DNA of 64,000 bases, taken from the NCBI RefSeq assembly GCF_030811855.1, contig NZ_JAUSRN010000002.1, positions 372,001 through 436,000 on the forward strand. The letters run 5' to 3'. Shown in pieces: positions 45,437 to 54,081 of this stretch; within the stretch, counting starts at the first letter, position 1; the number at the start of each line of letters is the position of its first letter. This stretch comes from Variovorax paradoxus (GTDB lineage Bacteria > Pseudomonadota > Gammaproteobacteria > Burkholderiales > Burkholderiaceae_C). The notes beneath the pieces are model-generated. The model saw nothing but the letters and a program-made list of their open reading frames with translations, searched no databases and was not told where the DNA came from. A program made the translations under genes and the position numbers.

Positions 45437-47488
45437 TCACAGGAAGTAGTCGAAGTCGCGCTCGTCGCTATGGCGCCGCCTCACGACGAAGATGTGCGCG
45501 GGCACGCTGTGCGGATCGAGCCGGATGTAGTGCCGCCCGCCCTGCCAGTTGAACCGCTGTCCGCTCAAGAGGTCATGCATCTGGAACCCGCGCAGGGGGT
45601 CCACGCCCACGCTCGCAGGATCGAGTTCCACCCAGCCCGTCTGCACGTTGTACGGGTCGAGGTTGACCACCGTGACGATCACGTTGTCGCCGCCTTCCGA
45701 AGTCTTGGCATAGGCCAGCAGCTGGTCGTTGTCGATGGGCAAGAAGCGCAGGCTCCGGTCCCATTGCAGCGCCGGGTTGTCGCGGCGAATGCGGTTCACG
45801 CGGGCGATGAACGGCGCCAGGCTCGCCGGGTCGTCGTGGTTCCAGTGGCGCAGCTGGTACTTTTCGGAGTTGAGGTATTCCTCGCTGCCGGTCGAACGCG
45901 GCAGGTGCTCGCGCAACTCATACGCCGGGCCGTAGATGCCGTAGTTGGCGGACAGCGTGGCGGCAAGCACCAGCCGCGCCATGAACACCGAGGCCTCGCC
46001 CCCTTGCAGCTGCTCGTGCAGGATGTCGGGCGTGTTCGGCCACACGTTGGGCCTGAAGTAGTCGACACCGGGCGGCGTCGAAAGCTCGGTGAAATATTCG
46101 ATGAGCTCCTGCTTGGTGTTGCGCCAGGTGAAGTAGGTATACGACTGTGAGAAGCCCAGCTTGGCCAGCCGGTGCATCACCTTTGGCCGGGTGAAAGCCT
46201 CGGCAAGAAAGATCGCCTCCGGGTGCTCGCGCCGGATTTCGCCGATGGCCCATTCCCAGAACGGAAAGGCCTTGGTGTGCGGGTTGTCGACGCGGAAGAT
46301 GCGCACGCCCTCGCCGATCCAATGCTCGATGACGCTGCGCAGCTCCGCCCAAAGGCCCCGCCAATCCTCGCTCTCGAAGTTGAAGGGATAGATGTCCTGG
46401 TATTTCTTGGGCGGGTTCTCGGCGTACTGCACGCTGCCGTCCGGCCGCCAGCGAAACCAGTCGGGATGCGCCTTCACGTAGGGATGGTCGGGCGCGCACT
46501 GGAACGCGATGTCCAGCGCAATCTCGAGGCCGTGCTTCGCGGCCTCCGCATAAAGATGGCGAAAGTCTTCGGCAGTGCCGAGAGCCGGAAGAATCGACTT
46601 GTGCCCGCCCTCCGCCGCGCCAATGGCCCAGGGGCTGCCCACGTCGTCGGGCCCACTGGTGAGCGCGTTGTTGGGCCCCTTGCGTTGTATGCGGCCGATC
46701 GGGTGGATCGGCGGAAAGTAGAGCACGTCGAAGCCCATGGCCGCGATGGCGGGCAGGCGCGCCTCCACGTCCTTGAAGGTGCCGTGCACGCCGGGCGTCG
46801 GGCTGGCCGAGCGCGGGAACAGTTCGTACCACGTGCTGAAGCGCGCGCGCTCGCGCTCGGCCTCCAGCGGCAGCTCGACCGGAAAGCGCACCAGATGGCG
46901 GCGGTCGGGATGACGGCGCGCGAGCATGGCCAGTTCTTCGTCGAGCGCCAGCGCCTTGAGGGTCGACACCTCGGACGACGGATGAGCCGCCACGGCATCG
47001 AGCTCGGTCGCCCATCGCGCGAGCGCCTGCCTGTCGGCACCCTCTGCGCGCTCGGCGGCCGCGGCCACTTCCAATGCGCCCACCTGCGACGCGATGCGCA
47101 CGTCGTCGGCCTCCACGCGGCGCGTCATTTCGCTGCGCCACGATTCGAAGGGATCGACCCACGCCACCGCGGTGTAGTAGTAGCGCCCGAGTGCGGGCGG
47201 CGAGAAGGAAGCCTCCCATACGTCGTTGACCAGCAGCTTCATCGGCACTTCGCGGAACTCGGCCTTGTCGTGCGGCCGCCAGCACAGCTGCACGCGCAGC
47301 ACGTCGTGGCCATCGGTGAAGCAATGCGCCTTCACGCGCACCATTTCTCCCACCACGCACTTGACCGGAAAGCGGCCGTTGTCCACCGACGGCAAGATGG
47401 CGTCGATGACCGCGCGCCGTTCGCCGTCGCGCACCTCGGGCATTCTTGAAGTTGCGGGTGACTGCGGGGTAGCGAACAGTTTTTTCAT
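45437..47488 (-). CDS. glgE: Alpha-1,4-glucan:maltose-1-phosphate maltosyltransferase
   Basis: The 683-aa GH13 enzyme has N-terminal domain [16 protein letters not shown]...; catalytic segments [17 protein letters not shown] and [19 protein letters not shown]; nucleophile Asp in [17 protein letters not shown], acid Glu in [14 protein letters not shown], and [14 protein letters not shown], all typical of GlgE. It extends alpha-glucan with maltose from maltose-1-phosphate, without ADP-glucose. The start at 47486-47488 overlaps the glgB stop (ATGA). A longer in-frame reading back to 47914 lies inside glgB and is not used. Confidence 0.94.
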   Translation of the reverse strand: MKKLFATPQSPATSRMPEVRDGERRAVIDAILPSVDNGRFPVKCVVGEMVRVKAHCFTDGHDVLRVQLCWRPHDKAEFREVPMKLLVNDVWEASFSPPALGRYYYTAVAWVDPFESWRSEMTRRVEADDVRIASQVGALEVAAAAERAEGADRQALARWATELDAVAAHPSSEVSTLKALALDEELAMLARRHPDRRHLVRFPVELPLEAERERARFSTWYELFPRSASPTPGVHGTFKDVEARLPAIAAMGFDVLYFPPIHPIGRIQRKGPNNALTSGPDDVGSPWAIGAAEGGHKSILPALGTAEDFRHLYAEAAKHGLEIALDIAFQCAPDHPYVKAHPDWFRWRPDGSVQYAENPPKKYQDIYPFNFESEDWRGLWAELRSVIEHWIGEGVRIFRVDNPHTKAFPFWEWAIGEIRREHPEAIFLAEAFTRPKVMHRLAKLGFSQSYTYFTWRNTKQELIEYFTELSTPPGVDYFRPNVWPNTPDILHEQLQGGEASVFMARLVLAATLSANYGIYGPAYELREHLPRSTGSEEYLNSEKYQLRHWNHDDPASLAPFIARVNRIRRDNPALQWDRSLRFLPIDNDQLLAYAKTSEGGDNVIVTVVNLDPYNVQTGWVELDPASVGVDPLRGFQMHDLLSGQRFNWQGGRHYIRLDPHSVPAHIFVVRRRHSDERDFDYFL

Positions 47489-49383
47489 GATGGCCGGTGT
47501 TCGAGGATCAGCGTGGAAAGCGGCGGCAGGGTCATGGACACCGACTGCATGCGGCCATGCGAACGCACGGGCGCCGACTCCACGCCGCCCAGGTTGCCCC
47601 AGCCCGAACCGCCGAATTCCACCGCGTCGGTGTTGATGAGTTCGTGCCAGAAGCCGCCCTGCGGCACCCCCAGGAGATAGTTGGTGCGCGGGACCGGCGT
47701 CATGTTGCTGACCACCAAAAGCGGCGGATGGCCGCCCTGCCCCTTGCGCAAGAAGGCGAACACGCTGTGCTCGGCATCGTCCGCGGTGACCCACTCGAAA
47801 CCCGAGGCGGTGAAGTCCTGCTGGTGAAGCGCGGGCGCGGCGCGGTACACGCGGTTGAGTTGTGCCACCAGCCGCTGCAGGCCCGAGTGCCCTTCGAGGT
47901 CGCACACCCACCATTCAAGTTCGCCGTCGTGCGTCCATTCGCGCCGCTGCCCGAACTCGCCGCCCATGAAGAGCAGCTTCTTGCCCGGGTGCGCCCACAT
48001 GAAACCGAACAGCGCGCGCAGATTGGCAAACTGCTGCCACGGGTCGCCCGGCATCTTGCCCAGCAGCGAGCCCTTGCCGTGGACCACCTCGTCATGCGAA
48101 AGCGGCAGCACGAAGTTCTCGTGAAACGCATAGACCAGCGAGAACGTCATCTTGTGGTGGTGGTACCTGCGATGGATGGGCTCTTCCTTCATGTAGGCGA
48201 GCACGTCATGCATCCAGCCCATGTTCCATTTCTCGCCGAAGCCCAGGCCGTCCATGTCGGTGGGCCGCGAGACGCGCGGCCACGCAGTCGACTCCTCGGC
48301 CACGGTGATCGTGTCGGGATGCTCGCGGTACACGGCGCGGTTCAGCGTCTGCAGGAAATCGATCGCCTCCAGGTTCTCGCGGCCGCCGTGGCGGTTGGGA
48401 ATCCATTCACCGTGATTGCGCGCGTAGTCCAGGTAAAGCATCGACGCGACGGCATCGACGCGCAGCCCGTCGAGGTGGTAGCGGTCGAGCCAGAAGAGGC
48501 CCGACGACACGAGGAAGCTGCGCACCTCCGCGCGCCCGTAGTTGAAGATGCTCGAGTTCCACTCCGGATGAAAGCCCTGCCGCGGATCGGCATGCTCGTA
48601 GAGGTGCGTGCCGTCGAAATACGCAAGGCCGTGCTCGTCGGTCGGAAAGTGCGAGGGCACCCAGTCGAGCAGCACGCCGATCTCGTTCTGGTGCAGATGG
48701 TCGACCAGGTACATGAAATCCTGCGGCGAACCGAAGCGCGCGGTGGGCGCAAAGTAGCCCGTGGTCTGGTAGCCCCAGGAGCCGTAGAACGGATGCTCGG
48801 TCACCGGCATGAGCTCGACGTGCGTGAAGCCCATCTGCTTCACGTAGGCCGCAAGTTCATGCGCGATCTCCCGGTAGCTCATGAACTGGCCATCGCGTCG
48901 GCGCCACGAACCCAGGTGCACCTCGTAGACGGACATGGGCGCGTCCAGTGCGTTGCGCGCGCCGCGGATAGCCATCCATTCGTGGTCCTGCCATTCATAA
49001 GAAAGTTTGCAGATGCGCGAGGCCGTGGCGGGCGGCGGCTCACTACAGAACGCCACAGGGTCGGCCTTGTCGACGACGAAGCCGCCGAAGCGGGACCGGA
49101 TTCTGTATTTGTAGGCCTGGCCCAGCGCCGCGTGGGGCACATGGCCTTGCCAGATGCCCGTGCTGTCGGGCGATGGCGAAAGCGGATCGGCTTCGCCCGA
49201 CCAGTAGTTCCAGTCGCCCACTACCGACACCGATTCGGCATTGGGTGCCCAGACGGCGAAATGCGCACCGCCGTCTTTATCCGGGTGGCAACCCAGGAGG
49301 TCGTACAAGCGGGAATGGGTTCCTTCTCGGAACAGGTAGGCGTCTTGTGCTTCTGGCTTTCTTGGCGGCGGGTTCACTGGCAC
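47485..49383 (-). CDS. glgB: 1,4-alpha-glucan branching enzyme
   Basis: About 632 aa: a single CBM48-type N-terminal module ([20 protein letters not shown]) and a GH13 barrel with [20 protein letters not shown], nucleophile in [15 protein letters not shown], acid in [10 protein letters not shown], and [18 protein letters not shown]. It makes alpha-1,6 branches in the glucan built by GlgE. It lacks the extra N-terminal domain of long GlgB enzymes (~730 aa), i.e. it is the short form. I chose a GTG start at 49381-49383 with an AAGGA ribosome binding site; the frame extends to an ATG at 49473 but without ribosome binding site or homology. It heads the seven-gene operon, so its promoter should lie in 49384-49579. 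Confidence 0.9.
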   Translation of the reverse strand: MPVNPPPRKPEAQDAYLFREGTHSRLYDLLGCHPDKDGGAHFAVWAPNAESVSVVGDWNYWSGEADPLSPSPDSTGIWQGHVPHAALGQAYKYRIRSRFGGFVVDKADPVAFCSEPPPATASRICKLSYEWQDHEWMAIRGARNALDAPMSVYEVHLGSWRRRDGQFMSYREIAHELAAYVKQMGFTHVELMPVTEHPFYGSWGYQTTGYFAPTARFGSPQDFMYLVDHLHQNEIGVLLDWVPSHFPTDEHGLAYFDGTHLYEHADPRQGFHPEWNSSIFNYGRAEVRSFLVSSGLFWLDRYHLDGLRVDAVASMLYLDYARNHGEWIPNRHGGRENLEAIDFLQTLNRAVYREHPDTITVAEESTAWPRVSRPTDMDGLGFGEKWNMGWMHDVLAYMKEEPIHRRYHHHKMTFSLVYAFHENFVLPLSHDEVVHGKGSLLGKMPGDPWQQFANLRALFGFMWAHPGKKLLFMGGEFGQRREWTHDGELEWWVCDLEGHSGLQRLVAQLNRVYRAAPALHQQDFTASGFEWVTADDAEHSVFAFLRKGQGGHPPLLVVSNMTPVPRTNYLLGVPQGGFWHELINTDAVEFGGSGWGNLGGVESAPVRSHGRMQSVSMTLPPLSTLILEHRPS

Positions 49384-49534
49384 CGGTGTTCCTTGCGTGC
49401 AGAAGGCCAGCGAACCGGGTGCCCAAAGGAGCACGCTTGCGGCTTTCACAAGACCTGACCGCCCAATTTGCAAAAAAACCGGCCCCCGCAGTTAAGGCTG
49501 AAGCCGCCTTGCCGTGTCGGAGAGTTGCCCATCA

Positions 49535-49564
49535 CGCGACCGGGGTATGCAAAACCCGGGCGCG
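49535..49564. terminator. Hairpin between DUF1488 gene and glgB (possible terminator)
   Basis: A 10-bp inverted repeat with one mismatch (cgcgaccggg ... cccgggcgcg) has a 10-nt loop and is followed on the plus strand, seven bases on, by six T residues. It lies just past the stop of the leftward DUF1488 gene and upstream of glgB. On the minus strand no T-run follows. It may separate the two transcription units. Confidence 0.4.
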
Positions 49565-49579
49565 ATGCGGCTTTTTTAC

Positions 49580-49891
49580 TTACGCGGCAACCGGCGCCTC
49601 AGACGAGGCCGCGTCTTGCGTGGTGGCAAAGCGCGGCGAGAAGTCCTCGATGGTCAGGACGATGGGCGCACGCGGGTTGGCCATGTAGCGACGGAGCGCG
49701 GCGGCGCTGAGGGCTTCGCAGTGCATCCTGCAGGTGTCGAGCAGGCGGTCGCCCAGGTTCCTGGTGTCGAAGACATCGTGCAGGGTCTCCTCCGAGATCT
49801 GCGCGATGATGCGCGCGCCATCATGGCCGTCGGGATAAATGGCGAATCGGACGGTCGCCGTGTCAAAGCAGTAGATCCCTTCAAAATCCAT
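49580..49891 (-). CDS. DUF1488-family protein
   Basis: The 103-aa protein reads MDFEGIYCFDTATVRFAIYP, then HDGARIIAQISEETLHDVFD and helical MHCEALSAAALRRYM, which matches the layout of DUF1488 (a short beta-strand region followed by helices). The function of the family is unknown. The start is supported by AGGAGA about 7 bp upstream. It appears monocistronic. Confidence 0.7.
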   Translation of the reverse strand: MDFEGIYCFDTATVRFAIYPDGHDGARIIAQISEETLHDVFDTRNLGDRLLDTCRMHCEALSAAALRRYMANPRAPIVLTIEDFSPRFATTQDAASSEAPVAA

Positions 49892-50005
49892 GGCTGTCTC
49901 CTGATCTTTCGAGCGCGTTCATCTGCAACTCGAATTCAGCGCGGCTCCACGCCCCCGTCGGGATGGACTTCCGCGCATATTCAAGAAGGATGCGCCCTAC
50001 ATGCG

Positions 50006-50353
50006 TTAAGAGGGCCGGGAATCGTGGCCTCGTGCGCGTAAGACTTGCTGCAATCCATGTCCGCCACGCCCACCGATGAGCCAGTTCTTCAGGCCCATGT
50101 GGCGCGAGCCGGCTTGCTCTGCCTCGCCCGGATACCGGATGCGGGCCAGTTCCTCGCGGCCCTTTTCGGTGATGGCCAGCACCTGCGCCGCGGGCTCGGC
50201 GCCAGACAGTTTCAATGGATCAGACGGTGCCGGAACAAAAGCGATCACGAGCCCGGCCTGGCGAAGAATCCGGACTGCGTCCATCTCTTTGGGCGTCCGA
50301 AAAGACACGGGCAGGCGGGATGCGGCAATCTGCTTGAGCAGGTCCATCGACAT
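50006..50353 (-). CDS. 115-aa hypothetical protein, winged-helix-like
   Basis: The protein starts MSMDLLKQIAASRLPVSF with a strong AAAGGAGA ribosome binding site. A strand-helix pattern with a VLAITEKGREELARIRYPGE segment resembles the wing and last helix of small winged-helix proteins, but no firm family can be given. The C-terminus (LKNWLIGGRGGHGLQQVLRA) is basic. It is divergent from the hsp20 operon with 271 bp between starts, so it may share stress-related control. Confidence 0.55.
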   Translation of the reverse strand: MSMDLLKQIAASRLPVSFRTPKEMDAVRILRQAGLVIAFVPAPSDPLKLSGAEPAAQVLAITEKGREELARIRYPGEAEQAGSRHMGLKNWLIGGRGGHGLQQVLRARGHDSRPS

Positions 50354-50526
50354 GGCAAATCTCCTTTAGCTTTGGAATGACGATTGACGATTTCGACGAC
50401 GAACGACATAGGTTTGGCGGCCGAGCTTTCAAGAGCCCGGACGATTGGTTTTTTTTCTTCGTGAGGCGCGTTCCATAGCACGCAAGCAATCGGCGCGACC
50501 AACGCAAAAAGCGCGAAAAAACCCCT

Positions 50527-50554
50527 CTTGAAAAAGCGCAGCCAGCGTCTATTT
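50527..50554 (+). promoter_or_regulatory. Sigma32-like heat-shock promoter of hsp20
   Basis: CTTGAAA at 50527-50533 matches the sigma32 -35 consensus exactly. Fourteen bases later tctattt (50548-50554) occupies the -10 position, which is a weak match. A transcript would start near 50561-50563, at the foot of the first leader hairpin. Confidence 0.6.
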
Positions 50555-50565
50555 CGCTTATCGGA

Positions 50566-50616
50566 AGCGCTGGAGACGCCTCCGGCGCTCCGTTCAACTT
50601 TAGTTTTGAATGGAGG
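50566..50616 (+). promoter_or_regulatory. Candidate RNA thermometer in the hsp20 5' UTR
   Basis: Two hairpins fill the leader. Hairpin 1 pairs 50566-50575 with 50580-50589 (agcgctggag/ctccggcgct, one G-U pair). Hairpin 2 pairs ctccgttcaa (50588-50597) with ttgaatggag (50606-50615, one G-U pair), closing an 8-nt loop. The second arm contains the Shine-Dalgarno GGAGG (50612-50616) of the hsp20 start at 50625. The ribosome site is therefore paired when folded, as in ROSE-type or related thermometers of small heat-shock genes. Confidence 0.65.
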
Positions 50617-50624
50617 TTTTCGCC

Positions 50625-51062
50625 ATGTATCGATCCCTGTTCCCGCGCGACATGTTCGCCGAAATGGATCGCCTGCAGCGCGAGATGCAGCAGGCTTTCG
50701 ATCTGTCTCCGACCATCCGTGGCTTCGGCCGCAACGGCTTCCCGGCCCTGAACATCGGCGGCACGCCGCAAACGGTGGAGATCTACGCGTTTGCGCCGGG
50801 CGTCGACCCGTCGAGCCTTGAGGTCAACCTTGAGCGCGGCCTTCTCACCATTGCCGGAAAGCGCGAGAACGCGCTGCCGCAAGAGGACGAGAAGGCGGCC
50901 ATCCACATCAACGAACGCTTCGAGGGAACGTTCCGCAGGGTGCTCACCCTGCCCGACGACGCCGACCCCGATGCCGTGACGGCCAAGTACCGCGACGGCG
51001 TGCTGCAGATCTCGGTGCAGCGCCGCGCTTCGTCGCAGCCGCGCCGCATCACCGTTCAGTAA
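50625..51062 (+). CDS. Small heat-shock protein (Hsp20/alpha-crystallin)
   Basis: The 145-aa protein starts MYRSLFPRDMFAEMDRLQRE, with an alpha-crystallin domain in residues ~45-135: VEIYAFAPGVDPSSLEVNLE, LLTIAGKREN, then FRRVLTLPDDADPDAVTAKY and the G-V-L motif DGVLQISV. The C-terminal extension is short (RRITVQ, an I-x-V/I-like oligomer anchor). It is an ATP-independent holdase chaperone that keeps unfolding proteins soluble. It is the first gene of a rightward block and has a sigma32-like promoter and a masked ribosome binding site. An in-frame ATG 15 bp upstream would lie inside the leader hairpin and is rejected. Confidence 0.93.
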   Translation: MYRSLFPRDMFAEMDRLQREMQQAFDLSPTIRGFGRNGFPALNIGGTPQTVEIYAFAPGVDPSSLEVNLERGLLTIAGKRENALPQEDEKAAIHINERFEGTFRRVLTLPDDADPDAVTAKYRDGVLQISVQRRASSQPRRITVQ

Positions 51063-51088
51063 GACAAGAGACGAAAGGAGAGACGACC

Positions 51089-51502
51089 ATGACTACCAAC
51101 ACATCGCCTAGCGTTTCCGAACGGGCGCAGCTCGCCCGCAAAGGCAAGGAAGACGACACACGCTACAGCGACGCCGCGCTCACGCCCCCGGTGGACGTGA
51201 TCGAGGACAGCGGTGGCATCACGCTCTATGCCGATTTGCCCGGCGTCTCGCGCGACAAGCTCGGCCTGCACGTGGCGTCGGACACGCTGACCATCGAAGC
51301 GGAGTCCGACCTGTCGGTGCCCGAGGCGCTCGAGTCGAGCCACACCGAAGTGGGCCTGGGCCGCTTCCGCCGCGTGTTCACGCTGAGCAAGGAGCTGGAC
51401 ACCGACAACATCTCGGCGGAACTCAAGCAGGGCGTGTTGAAGCTGCGCATCCCGAAGGCCGAGCACGCCCAGCCGCGCCGCATTGAGATCCAGGCGTCCT
51501 GA
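51089..51502 (+). CDS. Small heat-shock protein (Hsp20/alpha-crystallin), second copy
   Basis: The 137-aa protein has an alpha-crystallin domain (residues ~33-132): PVDVIEDSGGITLYADLPGV, LTIEAESDLSV, FRRVFTLSKELDTDNISAEL, QGVLKLRIPK. It ends with PRRIEIQAS, containing the I-x-I anchor. Hsp20 genes often come in such tandem class A/B pairs that form mixed oligomers. It starts 26 bp after the first hsp20 behind AAAGGAGA and is clearly in the same operon. Confidence 0.93.
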   Translation: MTTNTSPSVSERAQLARKGKEDDTRYSDAALTPPVDVIEDSGGITLYADLPGVSRDKLGLHVASDTLTIEAESDLSVPEALESSHTEVGLGRFRRVFTLSKELDTDNISAELKQGVLKLRIPKAEHAQPRRIEIQAS

Positions 51503-51566
51503 GTGGCCTGACTTGCCTGATTGGCTTGATTGGGTGATGCCACATGCGCTCCGGAGGTGATGAACG

Positions 51567-51905
51567 ATGAGCGGGACCGAACGACTGGCGCGCCTGCGCG
51601 CCGACGCCGCAGCCCTGAGCCCGCGCGCCGCGCACATCGCGCTGGCGCTTCTGCCCGCCGTCGAGCACCTGCCGGACGCATGGAAGGCGGGCCTGCACAA
51701 GACGCTGGCGCACCGCGCCAGCGCCACTGCGCCGCTTTCGCCCGTCGAGTTCGATGCGATACGCGTCACCGCCGCCAGCCTGCCGGATGCGTATCCCGAA
51801 TGGGTGGTGACCGATCCGGAGCACCCGAAGGCGCGGGAGCTGATCGTCAATGCCTGGCAGGCCGCGCAGCAAGCGCGGCCGGAACCCAGGCATCGCGGCG
51901 CCTGA
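51567..51905 (+). CDS. 112-aa hypothetical protein
   Basis: The mostly helical protein starts MSGTERLARLRADAAALSPR with a good GGAGGTG ribosome binding site. Blocks include AALSPRAAHIALALLPAVEHLP and HPKARELIVNAWQAAQQARPE. No membrane helix, cysteine or known motif is visible. It follows hsp20 by 64 bp in the same direction and may be co-expressed in heat shock. Function is unknown. Confidence 0.65.
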   Translation: MSGTERLARLRADAAALSPRAAHIALALLPAVEHLPDAWKAGLHKTLAHRASATAPLSPVEFDAIRVTAASLPDAYPEWVVTDPEHPKARELIVNAWQAAQQARPEPRHRGA

Positions 51906-52028
51906 GGCGAAGCCGGCGCCCGCACGGCACCCTGCCCTCCGCGTGGCAGCGCATGCCTACGCCGATGTGCGCATCCCCCTACAACGCCCTCGCGCCCGCA
52001 AAAATAAGGTGGGAGCAAGGACATCGAA

Positions 52029-52694
52029 ATGGCTTTCGAATCTTTCCGCGATCGCAAGTACGCGGGCCGCGCGCTCGCCAAGCGCCTGGGACTCTTCGCC
52101 GGCCGCCGCGACGTGACGGTGCTTGCCTTGCCGCGCGGCGGCACACCGGTCGCCTATGAAGTGGCCAAGGCACTCCATGCTCCGCTCGACGTCCTGGTGG
52201 TGCGCAAGCTCGGCGTGCCGTGGAACCCTGAATTTGCCATGGGCGCCATTGCAAGCGGTGGTGAACGGCTCATCGACGACATGCTGGTGCGCGAGCTCGG
52301 CATCTCCACCCGGGACGTCGAGGAAGTAGCGAGCAACGAAGCATACGAACTCGAGCGGCGCGAGCGCGTGTACCGCGGCGGACGGCCCGCGCCCGATTTG
52401 GGTGGCCGCACCGTCATCCTGGTGGACGACGGGCTTGCCACCGGCTCGACCATGCGCGTTGCCGTACGCGCGGTGCGCCGGCAGTCACCAGCCCGCGTCG
52501 TGGTGGCCGCGCCCGTGGCGGCGCCCGAAGCCTGCGAGCTTTTGCGCGGCGAGGCCGACGAGGTGGTATGCGCCGAGATGCCCGATCCCTTCCTGGGCGT
52601 GGGCCGCTGGTACCTGGATTTTTCGCAGACCAGCGACGAAGAAGTGTGCCACCTGCTCGACGACGCGAACCGCCACAGCCCGCGCTCCGCCTGA
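52029..52694 (+). CDS. Phosphoribosyltransferase-fold protein
   Basis: The 221-aa protein has the type I phosphoribosyltransferase signature VILVDDGLATGSTMR (PRPP loop, residues ~130-145), preceded by VTVLALPRGGTPVAYEVA and DVLVVRKLGVPWNPEFAMGA. The hood after the loop (VVVAAPVAAPEACELLRGE) is generic, so the base specificity cannot be read. Such proteins are commonly found beside an erythromycin-esterase homologue, as here, with 12 bp between the genes. It could act in nucleotide salvage or be a regulatory relative. Confidence 0.85.
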   Translation: MAFESFRDRKYAGRALAKRLGLFAGRRDVTVLALPRGGTPVAYEVAKALHAPLDVLVVRKLGVPWNPEFAMGAIASGGERLIDDMLVRELGISTRDVEEVASNEAYELERRERVYRGGRPAPDLGGRTVILVDDGLATGSTMRVAVRAVRRQSPARVVVAAPVAAPEACELLRGEADEVVCAEMPDPFLGVGRWYLDFSQTSDEEVCHLLDDANRHSPRSA

Positions 52695-52706
52695 GGACAA
52701 CGAACG

Positions 52707-54053
52707 ATGCAGCCATCACGCATTTCACGAGAGACCGACGCATTGCGCGCCGCAGCCCGCCCGATGGACGGCTCCGCGGGCGACCATGACGCCCTGCTCG
52801 ACCTTATTGGCGACGCGCACTACGTGCTGCTCGGGGAAGCCTCGCACGGCACGCACGAGTTCTATGCGGCGCGCGCCGACATCACGCGCCGCCTGCTGGC
52901 CGAAAAGGGGTTCAACGCCGTGGCGATCGAAGGCGACTGGCCTGATGCCTACCGGGTCAACCGCTATGTGCGCGGCGACGGCGAAGACGCCAGTGCGCGC
53001 GATGCACTGGCGGGCTTTCGGCGCTTTCCCACCTGGATGTGGCGCAACGAAGACGTGGCCGGCTTCGTCGAGTGGCAGCGCGCCTTCAACGCGGCAAACC
53101 CGGCGCAGGGAAAGACCGGCTTCTATGGGCTGGACCTGTACAGCCTGCATGCCTCGATCGAAGCCGTGCTGGCCTACTTCGATCGCACCGATCCGGACAC
53201 CGCACGCAGCGCTCGCGAACGTTATGGCTGCTTCGATCGCTTCGGCGACGGCGGGCAGGTCTACGGGCTGATGGCGGGCCTGGGCAAGTCGGATTCATGC
53301 CGGCAGGAAGTGATCGACATGCTGGTCGAGATGCGCCGTGCTTCAGGCGAGGCCTGGCGCAACGGCAATGCAGTCAACGAGGAAGAGGCATTCAATGCCG
53401 AGCAGAACGCGCGCCTGGTGAAGAACGCAGAGGCCTACTATCGCTCGATGTCCCTCCACGACGTGTCGTCATGGAACCTGCGCGACCGGCACATGGTCGA
53501 GACGCTGGGCGAACTGGAGCGCCACCTGTGGCGCACGAGCGAACGGCCGAAGATCGTGGTGTGGGCCCACAACTCGCATTTGGGCGATGCGCGCGCGACC
53601 GAAATGGGCGAGCAGCGCGGCGAGCTCAACGTCGGCCAGCTGGTTCGCGAACGCCAGGGCCGCGATGCGGTGCTGGTGGGCTTCACCACCCACACGGGCA
53701 CCGTCATGGCGGCGTCCGACTGGGGTGCGGCGCCCGAGCGCAAGCAGGTTCTCGCCTCGCGGCCCGACAGCTATGAAGGGCTCATGCACGACACTGGCCT
53801 CGAACGCTTCATGCTGCCCCTGCGCGGCGAAGGAAGCCATTTCTTCGCGCTGCGGGAACCCCGACTGGAGCGCGCCATCGGCGTCATCTACCGCCCCGAG
53901 ACCGAGCGGCAAAGCCACTACTTCTTCGCGCGCTTGCCGGTCCAGTTCGATGCGCTGCTGCACTTCGACCGGACCCGCGCGGTCGATCCGCTGGAGCGCG
54001 ATGCGGCCGCGCCGGATATCGAGGTGCCGGAAACCTATCCCTCCGGCAAGTAG
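52707..54053 (+). CDS. Erythromycin-esterase family protein
   Basis: The 448-aa protein has the Ere family motifs LLGEASHGTHEFYAARADITR (residues ~35-55, containing the conserved Glu and His), AIEGDWPDAYRVNRYV, and VVWAHNSHLGDARATEMGE (~285-300) with a second conserved His. Characterised members open macrolide lactones, but most chromosomal homologues have unknown substrates and no resistance should be assumed. It is coupled to the phosphoribosyltransferase upstream. It ends 28 bp before the convergent GH13 gene. Confidence 0.88.
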   Translation: MQPSRISRETDALRAAARPMDGSAGDHDALLDLIGDAHYVLLGEASHGTHEFYAARADITRRLLAEKGFNAVAIEGDWPDAYRVNRYVRGDGEDASARDALAGFRRFPTWMWRNEDVAGFVEWQRAFNAANPAQGKTGFYGLDLYSLHASIEAVLAYFDRTDPDTARSARERYGCFDRFGDGGQVYGLMAGLGKSDSCRQEVIDMLVEMRRASGEAWRNGNAVNEEEAFNAEQNARLVKNAEAYYRSMSLHDVSSWNLRDRHMVETLGELERHLWRTSERPKIVVWAHNSHLGDARATEMGEQRGELNVGQLVRERQGRDAVLVGFTTHTGTVMAASDWGAAPERKQVLASRPDSYEGLMHDTGLERFMLPLRGEGSHFFALREPRLERAIGVIYRPETERQSHYFFARLPVQFDALLHFDRTRAVDPLERDAAAPDIEVPETYPSGK

Positions 54054-54081
54054 AAGCGCCCCCCAAAGGGAGCTCTGCCTC

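Noticed and set aside
47485..49473. Using the ATG at 49473 as the glgB start
   Set aside because: The extra 30 residues look like translated non-coding DNA and lack a ribosome site; GTG at 49383 follows AAGGA and precedes the conserved region.
52707..54053. Annotating the erythromycin-esterase homologue as a macrolide resistance gene
   Set aside because: Only family motifs are visible and the context is chromosomal stress genes; most homologues are not shown to act on macrolides.
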